64,000 nt of DNA from Pilimelia columellifera (GTDB lineage Bacteria > Actinomycetota > Actinomycetes > Mycobacteriales > Micromonosporaceae): contig NZ_BAAARY010000013.1 in the NCBI RefSeq assembly GCF_039532605.1, forward strand, positions 58,388 to 122,387. Reading direction: 5' to 3'. The position numbers and the translations under genes are program-made. The notes under the pieces are model-generated. The model did no database searches. It was not told where the DNA came from and was given only the letters and a program-made list of their open reading frames with translations. Of this stretch, positions 1 to 10,717 are shown piece by piece (the first letter of the stretch is position 1; each line of letters opens with the position of its first letter).

Positions 1-505
1 GAGTGGACCGGGTCAGCGTCGGAGTCTCGATCTCCAGGAAGTCGCGGGCGTGGAGCACCTCGCGGGCGATCTGGTTGGCGCGCGAGCGCAGCCGCATCGC
101 CGACGCTGGTCCGCTGCGCCGCAGGTCGAGGTAGCGGTAGCGGAGACGGATGTCGTCGCCTGCCTCGACGTGGTCGTCGATCGGCAGTGGCAGCGGCGCC
201 GCCTCGGACAGCACGTTCAGCTCGGCGGCGACGACCTCGACGGCGCCGGTGGCCAGTTCGGGGTTCTCGTTACCCTCCGGCCGCAGCCGGACCGAGCCGG
301 TGACGGTCACGCAGAACTCGTTGCGCAGGTCGTGCGCGCTGTCCATGCCCTCGCGGAACACCACCTGGGTGACGCCTGAGGCGTCACGCAGGTCGACGAA
401 GATCACTCCACCGTGGTCACGGCGGCGGGCCACCCAGCCGGCGAGCGTGACGGTCGCGCCGGCGTCGCTGGCGCGCAGGCTGCCGGCGTTGTGGGTACGG
501 ATCAC
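1..505 (-). CDS. aspS: Aspartyl-tRNA synthetase, N-terminal part (runs off the window)
   Basis: Charges tRNA-Asp (or tRNA-Asp/Asn) with aspartate in the cytoplasm. The visible 168 codons hold the N-terminal OB-fold anticodon-binding domain, with the conserved RRRDHGG segment near residue 27, followed by the RYRYLDLR segment that opens the class II catalytic domain of AspRS. The rest of the catalytic domain lies to the left of the window. Translation starts at GTG (503-505), preceded at normal spacing by AAGGAGA. An ATG upstream is out of frame and was not used. It is transcribed leftward, away from the proline-rich membrane protein gene at 717. Identity is firm; only length cannot be judged. 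Confidence 0.95.
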   Translation of the reverse strand, partial: MIRTHNAGSLRASDAGATVTLAGWVARRRDHGGVIFVDLRDASGVTQVVFREGMDSAHDLRNEFCVTVTGSVRLRPEGNENPELATGAVEVVAAELNVLSEAAPLPLPIDDHVEAGDDIRLRYRYLDLRRSGPASAMRLRSRANQIAREVLHARDFLEIETPTLTRST

Positions 506-716
506 GGTGGTTCTCCTTCGCGGTGAGCTCGCCTGCCATTCTGTCAGTTGACTCGACATCGCGTAGGCCCGGGGACGACACCGGCCCAGCCGTTCCCCGG
601 CATGAGACCGGTCGTGCGGTCGCCCGCGCCGGCGATGTGTGGCCATGGCTGTGCGAACGGCCACTGTGACGGATACCGGACTGCGAAACGGTCGCCAGCC
701 GTCGATACTCACGCGC

Positions 717-1775
717 ATGAACGCACCCCACCCCGGTCAGCCGGCCGGTCATCCGATGCCCGATCCCAACCCGTCGGGTGGTTATCCGATGCCTGCGCCC
801 AACCCGCCGGCCGGTTATCCGATGCCCGATGCCCCGGCGCCGCGCAAGCGTCACGTGGGCTGGTGGATCGCAGGCGGGATCACCGCGGTGCTTGTGCTCG
901 GCTGCTGCGGCGTCGGCGCCGGCGCCGTGCTGTTGTCTGACCTGCCCGCCGGCGACGACGGCCCGCCGGCCATGAGCGCCGGCGACTACCACCAGCTCAT
1001 TGCCCGGATCGACGGCGATCTGGGGACGGCAATGGGCGCCGTCACGACAGCCACCAGCCCCGCCAAGGTCTCCAACGCCACCGAGAAACTCCGCGCCACG
1101 ACGAGCGCGAGCCTCGACGAGATCCGTGGCACGAACCCGCCCAAGGGACAGGCGGCCGCGCACGGCGCGCTCCTGGACGCGCTCGTCTCCATGGACACCA
1201 CAGCGGCCGCCACCGGCAGCGCCGCCGACGCCTACGAAGTCTGCACGGGCACGTCGGCGGCCGCGATGATCGCCAGGTCCGAGGCGACGAAAGCCACCCG
1301 GGCGGCGGCGCAGCTGCTCGCCCAGGCGGATCCGCCGCTGGCCCAACCGTTCGCCGCCTATCTGCCGGAGCCCACGCCGGATGCCAACCGACGCCTCAAG
1401 CACGGCGCTTTCCTGGCCAGGCCCAACGGCGGCTCGGGTCACCTCAAGATCACTGGCGGCAAGCAGGACGCGCTGGTGACTCTCGCCCGCAAGGGGGCCA
1501 AGAAGCCGACGCTGAGCGTCTACATCCGGGCCAAGGCGAAGCTGACGATCACCGGAATCCGTGACGGCGACTACCGGGTCTACATCGCCAACGGAGTCGA
1601 CTGGGACCCGCGCGCCAAGCGGTTCAACCGCGACTGCGGCTACCAGCGGGACACCACCGGGATGCGCTTCAGCACCAGCAGCGCCACCTACACGATCTGG
1701 CGGCTCACGTTGCAGGCCGGCGCCGCCGGGAACGTGCCGTCGGAGCCGGCAGACCCGGACACGTTCCCGATCTGA
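717..1775 (+). CDS. Proline-rich single-pass membrane protein, unknown function
   Basis: I do not recognise a named family. The 352-residue protein begins with a proline-rich cytoplasmic tail carrying three near-repeats of GYPMP/GHPMP (residues about 11-40). One transmembrane segment follows (about 47-73, preceded by RKRH), then an alanine/threonine-rich extracytoplasmic region of about 280 residues. Pro-rich tail plus one membrane helix is a common actinobacterial architecture for envelope proteins. I prefer the ATG at 717 because an in-frame ATG at 639 would add 26 residues with no motif. There is no Shine-Dalgarno sequence; a GATACT box ends 7 nt upstream, so the mRNA may be leaderless. 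The gene converges on hisS with 3 bp between stop codons. Confidence 0.75.
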   Translation: MNAPHPGQPAGHPMPDPNPSGGYPMPAPNPPAGYPMPDAPAPRKRHVGWWIAGGITAVLVLGCCGVGAGAVLLSDLPAGDDGPPAMSAGDYHQLIARIDGDLGTAMGAVTTATSPAKVSNATEKLRATTSASLDEIRGTNPPKGQAAAHGALLDALVSMDTTAAATGSAADAYEVCTGTSAAAMIARSEATKATRAAAQLLAQADPPLAQPFAAYLPEPTPDANRRLKHGAFLARPNGGSGHLKITGGKQDALVTLARKGAKKPTLSVYIRAKAKLTITGIRDGDYRVYIANGVDWDPRAKRFNRDCGYQRDTTGMRFSTSSATYTIWRLTLQAGAAGNVPSEPADPDTFPI

Positions 1776-1778
1776 GCC

Positions 1779-3131
1779 TCAGCCGCCGTGGACCTGCGGG
1801 CGCAGGTCCACGGCCGGTGGCGCCCACGTCGCGGCGAACGCCTCGGCCTGGTCGCCGGAGCGGATGTCCTTGACCGTGTCAGGCTCGCCGTCGCCGCCGG
1901 GGAACCACACGAACGGAATGCCCCGGCGCTCGGCGAACCGGATCTGCTTGCCGTACTTCTGCGCGCCCGGCGCCACCTCGGTGGCGATCCCCCGGGCGCG
2001 CAGCGCCGCGGCCACCTGGTCGCAGTCAGCCCGTCGCTCCTCGTCCGGCAACGCCACCAGCACCGCCGTCGGGACCTGCCGGGATACCGTCAATACGCCG
2101 GCGCCGAACAGGAGCCCGAGCATCCGCGACACTCCGATGGACAGCCCGACGCCGGGGAAACGGTCCGCGCCGGCGGTGGCGAGGTTGTCGTAGCGGCCGC
2201 CCGAGCAGATCGAGCCAGCCCGTTCGAACCCCCGCAGCTGCGTCTCGTAGACGGTGCCGGTGTAGTAGTCCAGCCCCCGGGCGATCTTCAGCTCGGCTCG
2301 GCACAGGCCCGGCGCGTAGCGTCCGGCGGCCTCGACGACGGCAGCCAGCTCGGCCAGGCCCTCGTCGAGCATCGGGTCGTCGACGCCCAACGCCCGGACC
2401 TGGTCCACGAAGGACGCGTCGGCGGCGCCGATCTGGGCCAGGGCCAGGCAGGCACGGGCCTGCGCGTCGCTGGCGCCGACCGTCTCGGACAGCGCCGCGG
2501 CGACCCTGTCGGGGCCGATCTTGTCGAGCTTGTCGATGACCCGCAGCGCGCCCTCGGCGTCCTCGATGCCCAGGCCGCGGTAGAAACCCTCACACAGCTT
2601 GCGGTTGTTGACCTGGATGACGACCGGCAGCTCACCGTCCGGCTGCCCCAACGGCAGCCCGCCGAGCGCGTCGCCGATCACCAACGGCAGCTCGACCTCG
2701 TAGTGGAACGGCAACGTGTCCCGGTCGACGATGTCGATGTCGGCCTGTAGGAACTCCCGGTACCGGCCCTCCTGCGGCCGCTCGCCACGCCACACCTTCT
2801 GGATCTGGTACCGCCGGAACGGGAACTGCAACTTGCCGGCGTTCTCCAACACGAACCGGGCGAACGGCACCGTCAGGTCGAAGTGCAGGCCGAGCGCGTC
2901 CGCCCCGACGTCGGCCCCGGCGTCGTCCTGGAGCCGGCGCAGCAGGTAAACCTCCTTGGAGGTCTCGCCCTTGCGCAGCAACTGGTCCAGCGGCTCCACC
3001 GACCGGGTCTCCAACGGCGCGAAGCCGTACAGCTCGAAAGTGGAGCGCAGCCGGTCGAGCACGTGCAGCTCGATCATCCGCTGCGGGGGCAGCCACTCGG
3101 GGAAACCGGAGATCGGCGTCGGCTTGCTCAT
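1779..3131 (-). CDS. hisS: Histidyl-tRNA synthetase
   Basis: Class II synthetase that charges tRNA-His. The 450-residue protein has the catalytic core with the motif 2 region GRYREFLQADIDIVD (about 122-136), the HisRS signature ARGLDYYTGTVYE (about 284-296), motif 3 near GVGLSIGVSRM (about 327-337), and a C-terminal anticodon-binding domain from about residue 355. The N-terminus KPTPISGFPEWLP is the form common in Actinobacteria. I chose ATG at 3131; an in-frame GTG two codons upstream (3137) is possible and neither has a strong ribosome site. Its final codons form a hairpin that may serve as terminator for the convergent gene. It lies downstream of the metallo-beta-lactamase gene on the same strand. 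Confidence 0.96.
   Translation of the reverse strand: MSKPTPISGFPEWLPPQRMIELHVLDRLRSTFELYGFAPLETRSVEPLDQLLRKGETSKEVYLLRRLQDDAGADVGADALGLHFDLTVPFARFVLENAGKLQFPFRRYQIQKVWRGERPQEGRYREFLQADIDIVDRDTLPFHYEVELPLVIGDALGGLPLGQPDGELPVVIQVNNRKLCEGFYRGLGIEDAEGALRVIDKLDKIGPDRVAAALSETVGASDAQARACLALAQIGAADASFVDQVRALGVDDPMLDEGLAELAAVVEAAGRYAPGLCRAELKIARGLDYYTGTVYETQLRGFERAGSICSGGRYDNLATAGADRFPGVGLSIGVSRMLGLLFGAGVLTVSRQVPTAVLVALPDEERRADCDQVAAALRARGIATEVAPGAQKYGKQIRFAERRGIPFVWFPGGDGEPDTVKDIRSGDQAEAFAATWAPPAVDLRPQVHGG
1786..1813. terminator. Hairpin inside the 3' end of hisS, probable bidirectional terminator
   Basis: A perfect inverted repeat of 12 bp (1786-1797 with 1802-1813) and a 4-nt loop lies just past the stop codon of the plus-strand gene ending at 1775. 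On the other strand it is made of the last codons of hisS. No U-tract follows, as is usual for actinobacterial stem-loop terminators. Termination is inferred from position and stem length. Confidence 0.5.
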
Positions 3132-3163
3132 CTGCACCCATGCCTTGGATCAGGAGGCCGGCG

Positions 3164-3203
3164 GCCTCGGATCGGGGAAGCTAGCCTCGGATCGGGGAAG
3201 CTA
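3164..3203. repeat. Perfect 20-bp tandem duplication at a gene end
   Basis: Bases 3164-3183 and 3184-3203 are identical, directly adjacent 20-mers beginning GCCTCGGATCGG. The second copy contains the stop codon (3201-3203) of the minus-strand hydrolase gene, so the repeat lies between that stop and the hisS start. It looks like a recent slippage or duplication event rather than a functional site. Confidence 0.85.
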
Positions 3204-3911
3204 CCAGCCTCGGTTCGGCGACGCGACCGCCCCGCCGGCGCCGAGATCCCGCAGGTACGGGTTCGCCCGGCGCTCGCGGCCGATCGTCGTCGAGGGGCCG
3301 TGGCCGGGCAACACCATTGTGTTGTCAGCCAGCGGCAGGATCTTGTCGCGGAGGCTGGCGAGCATCTGGTCGATGCTGCCGCCGGGAAGGTCCGTGCGGC
3401 CGATCGAGCCGGCGAACAGGACGTCCCCGGACAGGCACAGCTCGTCCGCCTCAGCCTGGGCCGCGGCCGGGAGCCGGAACAGCACCGACCCCCGGGTGTG
3501 ACCCGGAGCGTGGTCGACAGTCAACTCCAGCCCGGCCAGCGACAGCACCGACCCATCGGTCATCTCGACGACATCCTCCGGCTCGGCGTAGCTGAACCGG
3601 CCGCCGAACAGCTCGGTGAGGTCCATCGACAACGCCTTCGCCGGGTCGGCCAGCAGCTCCCGGTCGTCCGGGTGGACGTAGGCGGAGACGCCGCGGGCGC
3701 CGCAGACCGGCGTCACCGAGAACGTGTGATCGAGGTGCCCGTGGGTGAGCAGCACCGCCGCCGGCTGGAGCCGGTGCTCGGCCAGAATCGCGTCGAGCCG
3801 GTCGATAACGCCGATGCCCGGATCGACGATGACACACTGCTCACCAGGGGCCGGCGCCAGGACGTAACAGTTGGTCCCGAACGCGTCGGCGGGAAAGCCG
3901 GCGACGAGCAA
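3201..3911 (-). CDS. Metallo-beta-lactamase-fold hydrolase (glyoxalase II-like)
   Basis: A 236-residue cytoplasmic protein of the MBL superfamily, closest in size and layout to the hydroxyacylglutathione-hydrolase-like (GloB-type) group. The metal-binding motif THGHLDH is at residues 56-62. The later histidine in HAPGHTRGS, the aspartate in LSGDVLFAGSIGR and the terminal histidine in LPGHGPST complete the binuclear site, so it should be active. The substrate is not evident; a thioester is typical for the group. The start codon appears to be TTG (3909-3911), placed 5 nt after a strong GGAGG, which decides the start. It sits upstream of hisS on the same strand and is divergent from the cyclophilin pair. 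Confidence 0.85.
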   Translation of the reverse strand: MLVAGFPADAFGTNCYVLAPAPGEQCVIVDPGIGVIDRLDAILAEHRLQPAAVLLTHGHLDHTFSVTPVCGARGVSAYVHPDDRELLADPAKALSMDLTELFGGRFSYAEPEDVVEMTDGSVLSLAGLELTVDHAPGHTRGSVLFRLPAAAQAEADELCLSGDVLFAGSIGRTDLPGGSIDQMLASLRDKILPLADNTMVLPGHGPSTTIGRERRANPYLRDLGAGGAVASPNRGW

Positions 3912-4154
3912 CGAAGCCTCCGAGATACAGGCGAAACCGGCTCGCGTCCGCTACCGCGGGCCGCCGACAACCGCGGACAGGACGCCAGCCTAGTCGGCTC
4001 GGCGCCGGCGCTGTCGTCGTGGCGCGTCGCCGGGAGATCCGCTTTCAGACTTTGCCCGTACACTCGTGCGGACGTGTGCCGGGGCACACTCCTGCCCGCG
4101 CGTGGCGCTGTGGACAGCTTGGCAACAATCAGATAACGACGAGGAGGGCGTCCG

Positions 4155-5018
4155 GTGACTCCCAGCAAGGATCGGCAGCGCAGGCTCGCCCGCGCCAAGC
4201 TCGACCGGCAGTTGGCCAAGCAGGCCCGGGCGGCCAGGCTGCGTCGTCAGATCCTGGCCGGGCTCGCCACCGCGATGTCCCTTTTGCTTGTCGCCGGCGG
4301 GATGGCCCACTTCTTCGGCGCGTTCGACGACGAGCCCGCTGCGAACACCGCGGTCTGCGGTTGGACCCCCCTCGACCCGGCCGCGAATCCGGCCCTCAAG
4401 GACGTCGGCACGCCGCCCACGACAGGCGTACCCGAAACCGGCGCGGCGACGCTCGACATCGCCACCAGCTACGGGATCATCAACGCCACGCTGCCGATCG
4501 CGTCCGCTCCCTGCGCCGTCGCGAGCCTGCGGCACCTGGCCGCGAAGACGTTCTACAACAACACCACCTGCCACGAGCTGACCGGAAACTACCTCACCTG
4601 CGGCGACCCCAGCGGCACCGGCAACGGCGGACCCACATACAGCGTCCTCGCCGAGAACCGACCGGACCCGGGCGCCTCGCCCGCCAAGCCCGGCGAGCCG
4701 CCGCAGTACCCGCGCGGCACGATCGCCCTCAAGCGCACCGGCCCGGCCAGCTACGGCAGCCAGTTCGTCATCGTCCACAAGGACATCACCACCGACGACC
4801 CCACCCTGGCCACCGTCGGTTACGTCACCACGAACATGTACCTGATGGACCGGATCGTCAAAGCCGGGACCGTCGACAACGGCGCCGGCGACAAGACCCG
4901 ACCGGCCAAACCGGTCACCCTCGCCTACGTCAACGTCGAAGGCGGGCTCGACCAGGGACTCATCACCATCACGCCGCCGCCGGCGGCGCCCTCACCCGTG
5001 ACGTCACCGACCCGGTGA
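4155..5018 (+). CDS. Membrane-anchored cyclophilin-like protein with degraded active site
   Basis: Cyclophilin-type peptidyl-prolyl isomerase fold, 287 residues, with a basic N-terminal tail, one transmembrane helix (about 33-52) and an extracytoplasmic cyclophilin domain. The fold is recognisable from the CGDP and YGSQFVI segments. The position of the catalytic arginine (HR in active cyclophilins) reads CHELTG, the conserved glutamine before CGDP is threonine, and the TVFG stretch is absent. I infer that it has little isomerase activity and may bind substrate or act as a partner of the next gene. The GTG start follows GAGGAGG (4141-4147) at good spacing. It is followed 46 bp later by a paralogue, probably in one operon. 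Confidence 0.85.
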   Translation: MTPSKDRQRRLARAKLDRQLAKQARAARLRRQILAGLATAMSLLLVAGGMAHFFGAFDDEPAANTAVCGWTPLDPAANPALKDVGTPPTTGVPETGAATLDIATSYGIINATLPIASAPCAVASLRHLAAKTFYNNTTCHELTGNYLTCGDPSGTGNGGPTYSVLAENRPDPGASPAKPGEPPQYPRGTIALKRTGPASYGSQFVIVHKDITTDDPTLATVGYVTTNMYLMDRIVKAGTVDNGAGDKTRPAKPVTLAYVNVEGGLDQGLITITPPPAAPSPVTSPTR

Positions 5019-5064
5019 CCACCGCCCCCACGTCCGACCGACAGGCACGCCGTAAGGAGCGAAG

Positions 5065-5850
5065 GTGAACGCGACGAACCAGCGGGACGCCGCCCGGGCC
5101 CGTTTGGAACAACAGATGGCCGAACGTAAGAGCGCGGCGCGGCGCAAGCGCAGGGTGCTCACCGGCGTGGCGGCCGGCGCGGCCGTCGTCGTCGTCGGCG
5201 GCGCCACCGCGTGGGTGATCCACATCGCCACCCGGCCCGTCCCGGCCGAGTGCGACTACCAGGCGCTGCCCGCCGAGGCGGTCACCCCGACAGTCAAGGA
5301 CGTCGGCAAGCCACCGGCCGAGGTGCCCAAGTCCGGCATGAAGACGATGACGCTGAGCACCAACTTCGGCGACGTCGACATCGTCATGGACCGCGCGCTG
5401 GCGCCGTGCACCGTGGCGAGCTTCACGCACCTGGCGAGCAAGAACTTCTTCAACGACACCAAGTGCCACCGGATGTTCCCGGGGATGCTCCAGTGCGGGG
5501 ACCCCAGCGCCAAGGGCCCCGGCTACCGGCAGACCGACGGCACGGGCGGTCCCAACTACGTCTTCGGCACCGAGAACCTGCCGCTGAACAAGCGGCCGGC
5601 GTACCCGGCCGGGACCGTGGCGATGGCCCGGACCCAGGACCCGGTGAGCAACGGCAGCCAGTTCTTCATCATCACCCAGGACAACGAGAACCTGAGCCCC
5701 GACTACACGGTGTTCGGGACGATGTCAGCGGCCGGCCAGGAGATCATCAAGAAGGCCACCGCAACCGGTCACGACGGCGCCTTCGAGCCCACCCCCGGCG
5801 GCGGACACCCCAAGAAGGACATCATCCTCAAGTCGGTCGCGGTGCGCTGA
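5065..5850 (+). CDS. Membrane-anchored cyclophilin-type peptidyl-prolyl isomerase
   Basis: Catalyses cis-trans isomerisation of X-Pro bonds, here outside the membrane. The 261-residue protein has a basic N-terminus, one transmembrane helix (about 30-50), then a cyclophilin domain. The catalytic HR pair survives in CHRMFPGMLQCGDP, with GSQFFI and YTVFGTM further on. The position usually held by phenylalanine after PG is methionine. Cysteines in the domain (CDY, PCTV, CHR, QCGD) could form disulphides, as expected for an exported domain. The GTG start lies just after AAGGAG. It is the intact member of a tandem pair and is followed by a strong hairpin. Confidence 0.9.
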   Translation: MNATNQRDAARARLEQQMAERKSAARRKRRVLTGVAAGAAVVVVGGATAWVIHIATRPVPAECDYQALPAEAVTPTVKDVGKPPAEVPKSGMKTMTLSTNFGDVDIVMDRALAPCTVASFTHLASKNFFNDTKCHRMFPGMLQCGDPSAKGPGYRQTDGTGGPNYVFGTENLPLNKRPAYPAGTVAMARTQDPVSNGSQFFIITQDNENLSPDYTVFGTMSAAGQEIIKKATATGHDGAFEPTPGGGHPKKDIILKSVAVR

Positions 5851-5863
5851 CCCGCCGAAGGTC

Positions 5864-5908
5864 GGACGGCCCATCCCCAGCGCGAAAGCGCCGGAAGGTG
5901 GGCCGTCC
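5864..5908. terminator. Stem-loop between convergent cyclophilin and relA genes
   Basis: A 10-bp perfect outer stem (5864-5873 with 5899-5908) encloses an inner GCGC-GAAA-GCGC hairpin. It lies 13 bp after the cyclophilin stop and 20 bp before the relA stop on the other strand, so it can serve both. No U-tract. Confidence 0.75.
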
Positions 5909-5928
5909 TCGCTGCGTCGGCCCAGCTC

Positions 5929-8337
5929 CTACGCCCCGGAGGTGACCCGGTAGGCGTCGAAGACGCCGTCGACCTTGCGCACGGCGGCCAGCAGGTGCCC
6001 CAGATGCTTCGGGTCGGCCATCTCGAAGCTGAACCGGCTCACCGCCACCCGGTCCCGGGTCGTGGTGACGGTCGCCGACAGTATGTTCACCCGCTCCTCG
6101 CTCATCACCTTGGTGATGTCGGCGAGGAGCTTGTGCCGGTCCAGCGCCTCGACCTGGATCGCCACCAGGAACGTCGACGCCGAGGTCGGTTTCCACTCCA
6201 CGGCCACGATGCGCTCGGTCTGCGCCTTGAGGTCCTCGGCGTTCGCGCAGCCCTCCCGGTGCACGCTGACACCTCCGGTGCGGGTCACGAACCCGAAGAT
6301 CTGGTCGCCCGGAACCGGGGTGCAGCAGCGGGCCAGCTTCACCCACACGTCGCTGACGTCCTTGACCACCACGCCCGGATCCTGGCCGGCCCCGCGGTGG
6401 CGCGGCGGTCGGGTCGGCATCGCGGTCTCGGCGATGTCCTCGACCGCGCCCTCCTCACCGCCGTAGGTGGCGACGAGCTTCTGAACCACCGACTGGGCTG
6501 ACACCTGTCCCTCGCCGACCACCGCGTACAGCGAGGCGACATCCTGCAGGTGCAGATCCCGGGCGATCGTCATCAACGAGTCCGAGGTGAGCAGCCGCTG
6601 CAACGGCAGCCCCTGCTTCCGCATCGCCTTCGTGATCGACTCCTTGCCGATCTCGATGGCCTCCTCGCGGCGCTCCTTGTTGAAGTACTGCCGGATCTTC
6701 GTACGCGCCCGCGGGCTCTTGACGAAGCCGAGCCAGTCCTGGGTCGGGCTGGCCGTCTCCGACTTCGAGGTGAAGATCTCGATGACGTCGCCGTTGGACA
6801 GCGGCGACTCCAGCGGCACCAGCTTGCCGTTGACCCGGGCGCCGATGCACTTGTGGCCGACCTCGGTGTGGACGGCGTACGCGAAGTCGACCGGCGTCGA
6901 TCCGGTGGGCAGCGGGATGACGTCGCCCTTGGGGGTGAAGACGTACACCTCCTGGCTGGACAGGTCGAAACGCAGCGCGTCGAGGAACTCGCTCGGGTCG
7001 CTGGCCTCACGCTGCCAGTCGAGCAGCTGCCGCAGCCAGGTCATCTCGTCGATGTGCGCCGGCGGGCCGACCACCGTCATCGCCTTGTTGTCCTTGTAGC
7101 GCCAGTGCGCGGCGATGCCGTACTCGGCGGTGCGGTGCATGGCGTAGGTGCGGATCTGCATCTCGACCGGCTTGCCGGTCGGGCCGATGACCGTCGTGTG
7201 CAACGACTGGTACATGTTGAACTTCGGCATCGCGATGTAGTCCTTGAACCGGCCCGGGACCGGCTGCCAGTTCGCGTGGATGACGCCCAGGGCCGCGTAG
7301 CAGTCACGGACGGTGTCAACGGTGATCCGCACGCCGACCAGGTCGTAGATGTCGTTGAACTCGCGGCCCCGCACGATCATCTTCTGGTAGATCGAGTACA
7401 GGTGCTTCGGGCGTCCGGTGACCTCGGCTTTGATCTTGGCTGAACGCAGGTCCAGGCCCACCTTCTTGGTGACCTGCTTGAGTAGCGCCTCCCGCTGCGG
7501 CTGGTGCTCGCCGATGAGGCGGTTGATCTCCTCATACCGCTTCGGGAACAGGGTGCCGAAGGACAGGTCCTCCAACTCCCACTTGATCGTGTTCATACCG
7601 AGGCGGTGCGCCAGCGGCGCCAGGATCTCCAGCGTCTCTTTGGCCTTCTGCTCCTGCTTGGCCCGCGGCAGGAACGTCAGGGTGCGCATATTGTGCAGCC
7701 GGTCAGCCAGCTTGATCACCAGAACGCGGGGGTCCTTGGCCATCGCCACGACCATCTTGCGGATCGTCTCAGCCTTCGCGGCATCGCCGAGCTTGACCCG
7801 GTCCAGCTTGGTGACGCCATCGACGAGCAGACCGACTTCGTCGCCGAAGTCCGCGCGGATCTGCTCCAGGGTGTACGGGGTGTCCTCGACGGTGTCGTGC
7901 AGCAGGGCGGCGACCAGGGTGGTGGTGTCCATGCCCAGGTTGGCCAGGATGGTGGCGACCGCCAGCGGGTGGGTGATGTACGGGTCACCGGACTTGCGGA
8001 ACTGCCCGTCGTGCCACTTCGCGGCCACGTCGAAGGCCCGCTGCAACAGCCGGGCGTCGCCCTTGGGGTGGGTGTTGCGGTGGACCGCGATGAGCGGTTC
8101 CAGAACCTCGCTGACCTGCGGGGTCTGCCACGGGGCGTTGAACCGGGCCAGCCTGGCCCGCACCCGCCGGCCGGTGGGGGCGCCGGACAGGGTCAACGCC
8201 GAGTCGTGCGGCTCGACGGCGGTCGGGGGACTGTCCAGGCTCGCGTCGGCCACGGGCTCAGGCTCAGGTCCGCCCTCAGCCTGCGTCGATTCGCGCGCCG
8301 GGGGCGCGACGTCGCTGGACACCGGGCGGCTCCTCAT
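5929..8337 (-). CDS. relA: Bifunctional (p)ppGpp synthetase/hydrolase RelA/SpoT family
   Basis: Makes and degrades the stringent-response alarmones pppGpp and ppGpp. The 802-residue protein has an HD hydrolase domain (HDTVED at 147-152, with upstream WHDGQFRKSG), a synthetase domain with the RFKD motif typical of bifunctional enzymes and the YQSLHTTVIG and EMQIRT motifs, then a TGS domain and a C-terminal ACT domain (VAVSRFSFEMAD region). An N-terminal extension of about 75 residues is rich in Pro, Glu and Ala and looks disordered. ATG at 8337 is annotated. A GTG five codons in (8322) is better placed after an AGGAG and may be the real start. It stands alone, transcribed toward the cyclophilins. 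Confidence 0.96.
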   Translation of the reverse strand: MRSRPVSSDVAPPARESTQAEGGPEPEPVADASLDSPPTAVEPHDSALTLSGAPTGRRVRARLARFNAPWQTPQVSEVLEPLIAVHRNTHPKGDARLLQRAFDVAAKWHDGQFRKSGDPYITHPLAVATILANLGMDTTTLVAALLHDTVEDTPYTLEQIRADFGDEVGLLVDGVTKLDRVKLGDAAKAETIRKMVVAMAKDPRVLVIKLADRLHNMRTLTFLPRAKQEQKAKETLEILAPLAHRLGMNTIKWELEDLSFGTLFPKRYEEINRLIGEHQPQREALLKQVTKKVGLDLRSAKIKAEVTGRPKHLYSIYQKMIVRGREFNDIYDLVGVRITVDTVRDCYAALGVIHANWQPVPGRFKDYIAMPKFNMYQSLHTTVIGPTGKPVEMQIRTYAMHRTAEYGIAAHWRYKDNKAMTVVGPPAHIDEMTWLRQLLDWQREASDPSEFLDALRFDLSSQEVYVFTPKGDVIPLPTGSTPVDFAYAVHTEVGHKCIGARVNGKLVPLESPLSNGDVIEIFTSKSETASPTQDWLGFVKSPRARTKIRQYFNKERREEAIEIGKESITKAMRKQGLPLQRLLTSDSLMTIARDLHLQDVASLYAVVGEGQVSAQSVVQKLVATYGGEEGAVEDIAETAMPTRPPRHRGAGQDPGVVVKDVSDVWVKLARCCTPVPGDQIFGFVTRTGGVSVHREGCANAEDLKAQTERIVAVEWKPTSASTFLVAIQVEALDRHKLLADITKVMSEERVNILSATVTTTRDRVAVSRFSFEMADPKHLGHLLAAVRKVDGVFDAYRVTSGA

Positions 8338-8497
8338 GTCAACTCACCGTTGGTCGCCTGCCACAGGCATCCCGGCTACCCAGGACAAACCCGATGGGGC
8401 GGGGAAAGCCATCGTACCCGTAGCCGGGCGCCCCGGGCGCCGCTCGGCCCCCAGCGCCGACCGGATGGCCGACAGCGCGGGTTGTCGCACGTTGAGG

Positions 8498-10450
<1,953 letters not shown>

Positions 10451-10654
10451 GTCGGTACCTCGGCTCTGGGGGCGTACGGCAGCGGAGCGCCGATGTACGC
10501 CTGACCTCCACGATAGGCGCCATGGTGCTGCTCAGTGCCCGTCTTGCCCGATTCACCGCGGCGGCCGCCGGCTGGCTCCTTAAGGGTCGCGCCGGCGCGA
10601 CCCAGGTGGTACCCGGCGCTCGTCCAGGGCGCCGACCTGCGGCCCGGGAAAGCG

Positions 10655-10698
10655 GACGGGCGGTGAGAATGCCGTCATCGGCATTCTCACCGCCCGTC
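10655..10698. terminator. 20-bp perfect stem-loop downstream of secF
   Basis: Perfect inverted repeat: 10655-10674 pairs with 10679-10698, loop TCAT. It starts 20 nt past the secF stop codon on the minus strand. Stem length and position make it a convincing terminator for the yajC-secD-secF operon, although no T-run follows. Confidence 0.85.
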
Positions 10699-10717
10699 TC
10701 CGTCAGGCGCGGACCGC

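Noticed and set aside
2215..2240. GTTCGAACCCC string resembling a tRNA T-arm
   Set aside because: It is coding sequence inside hisS and no acceptor, D or anticodon arms flank it. No other tRNA-like structure was seen in the window.
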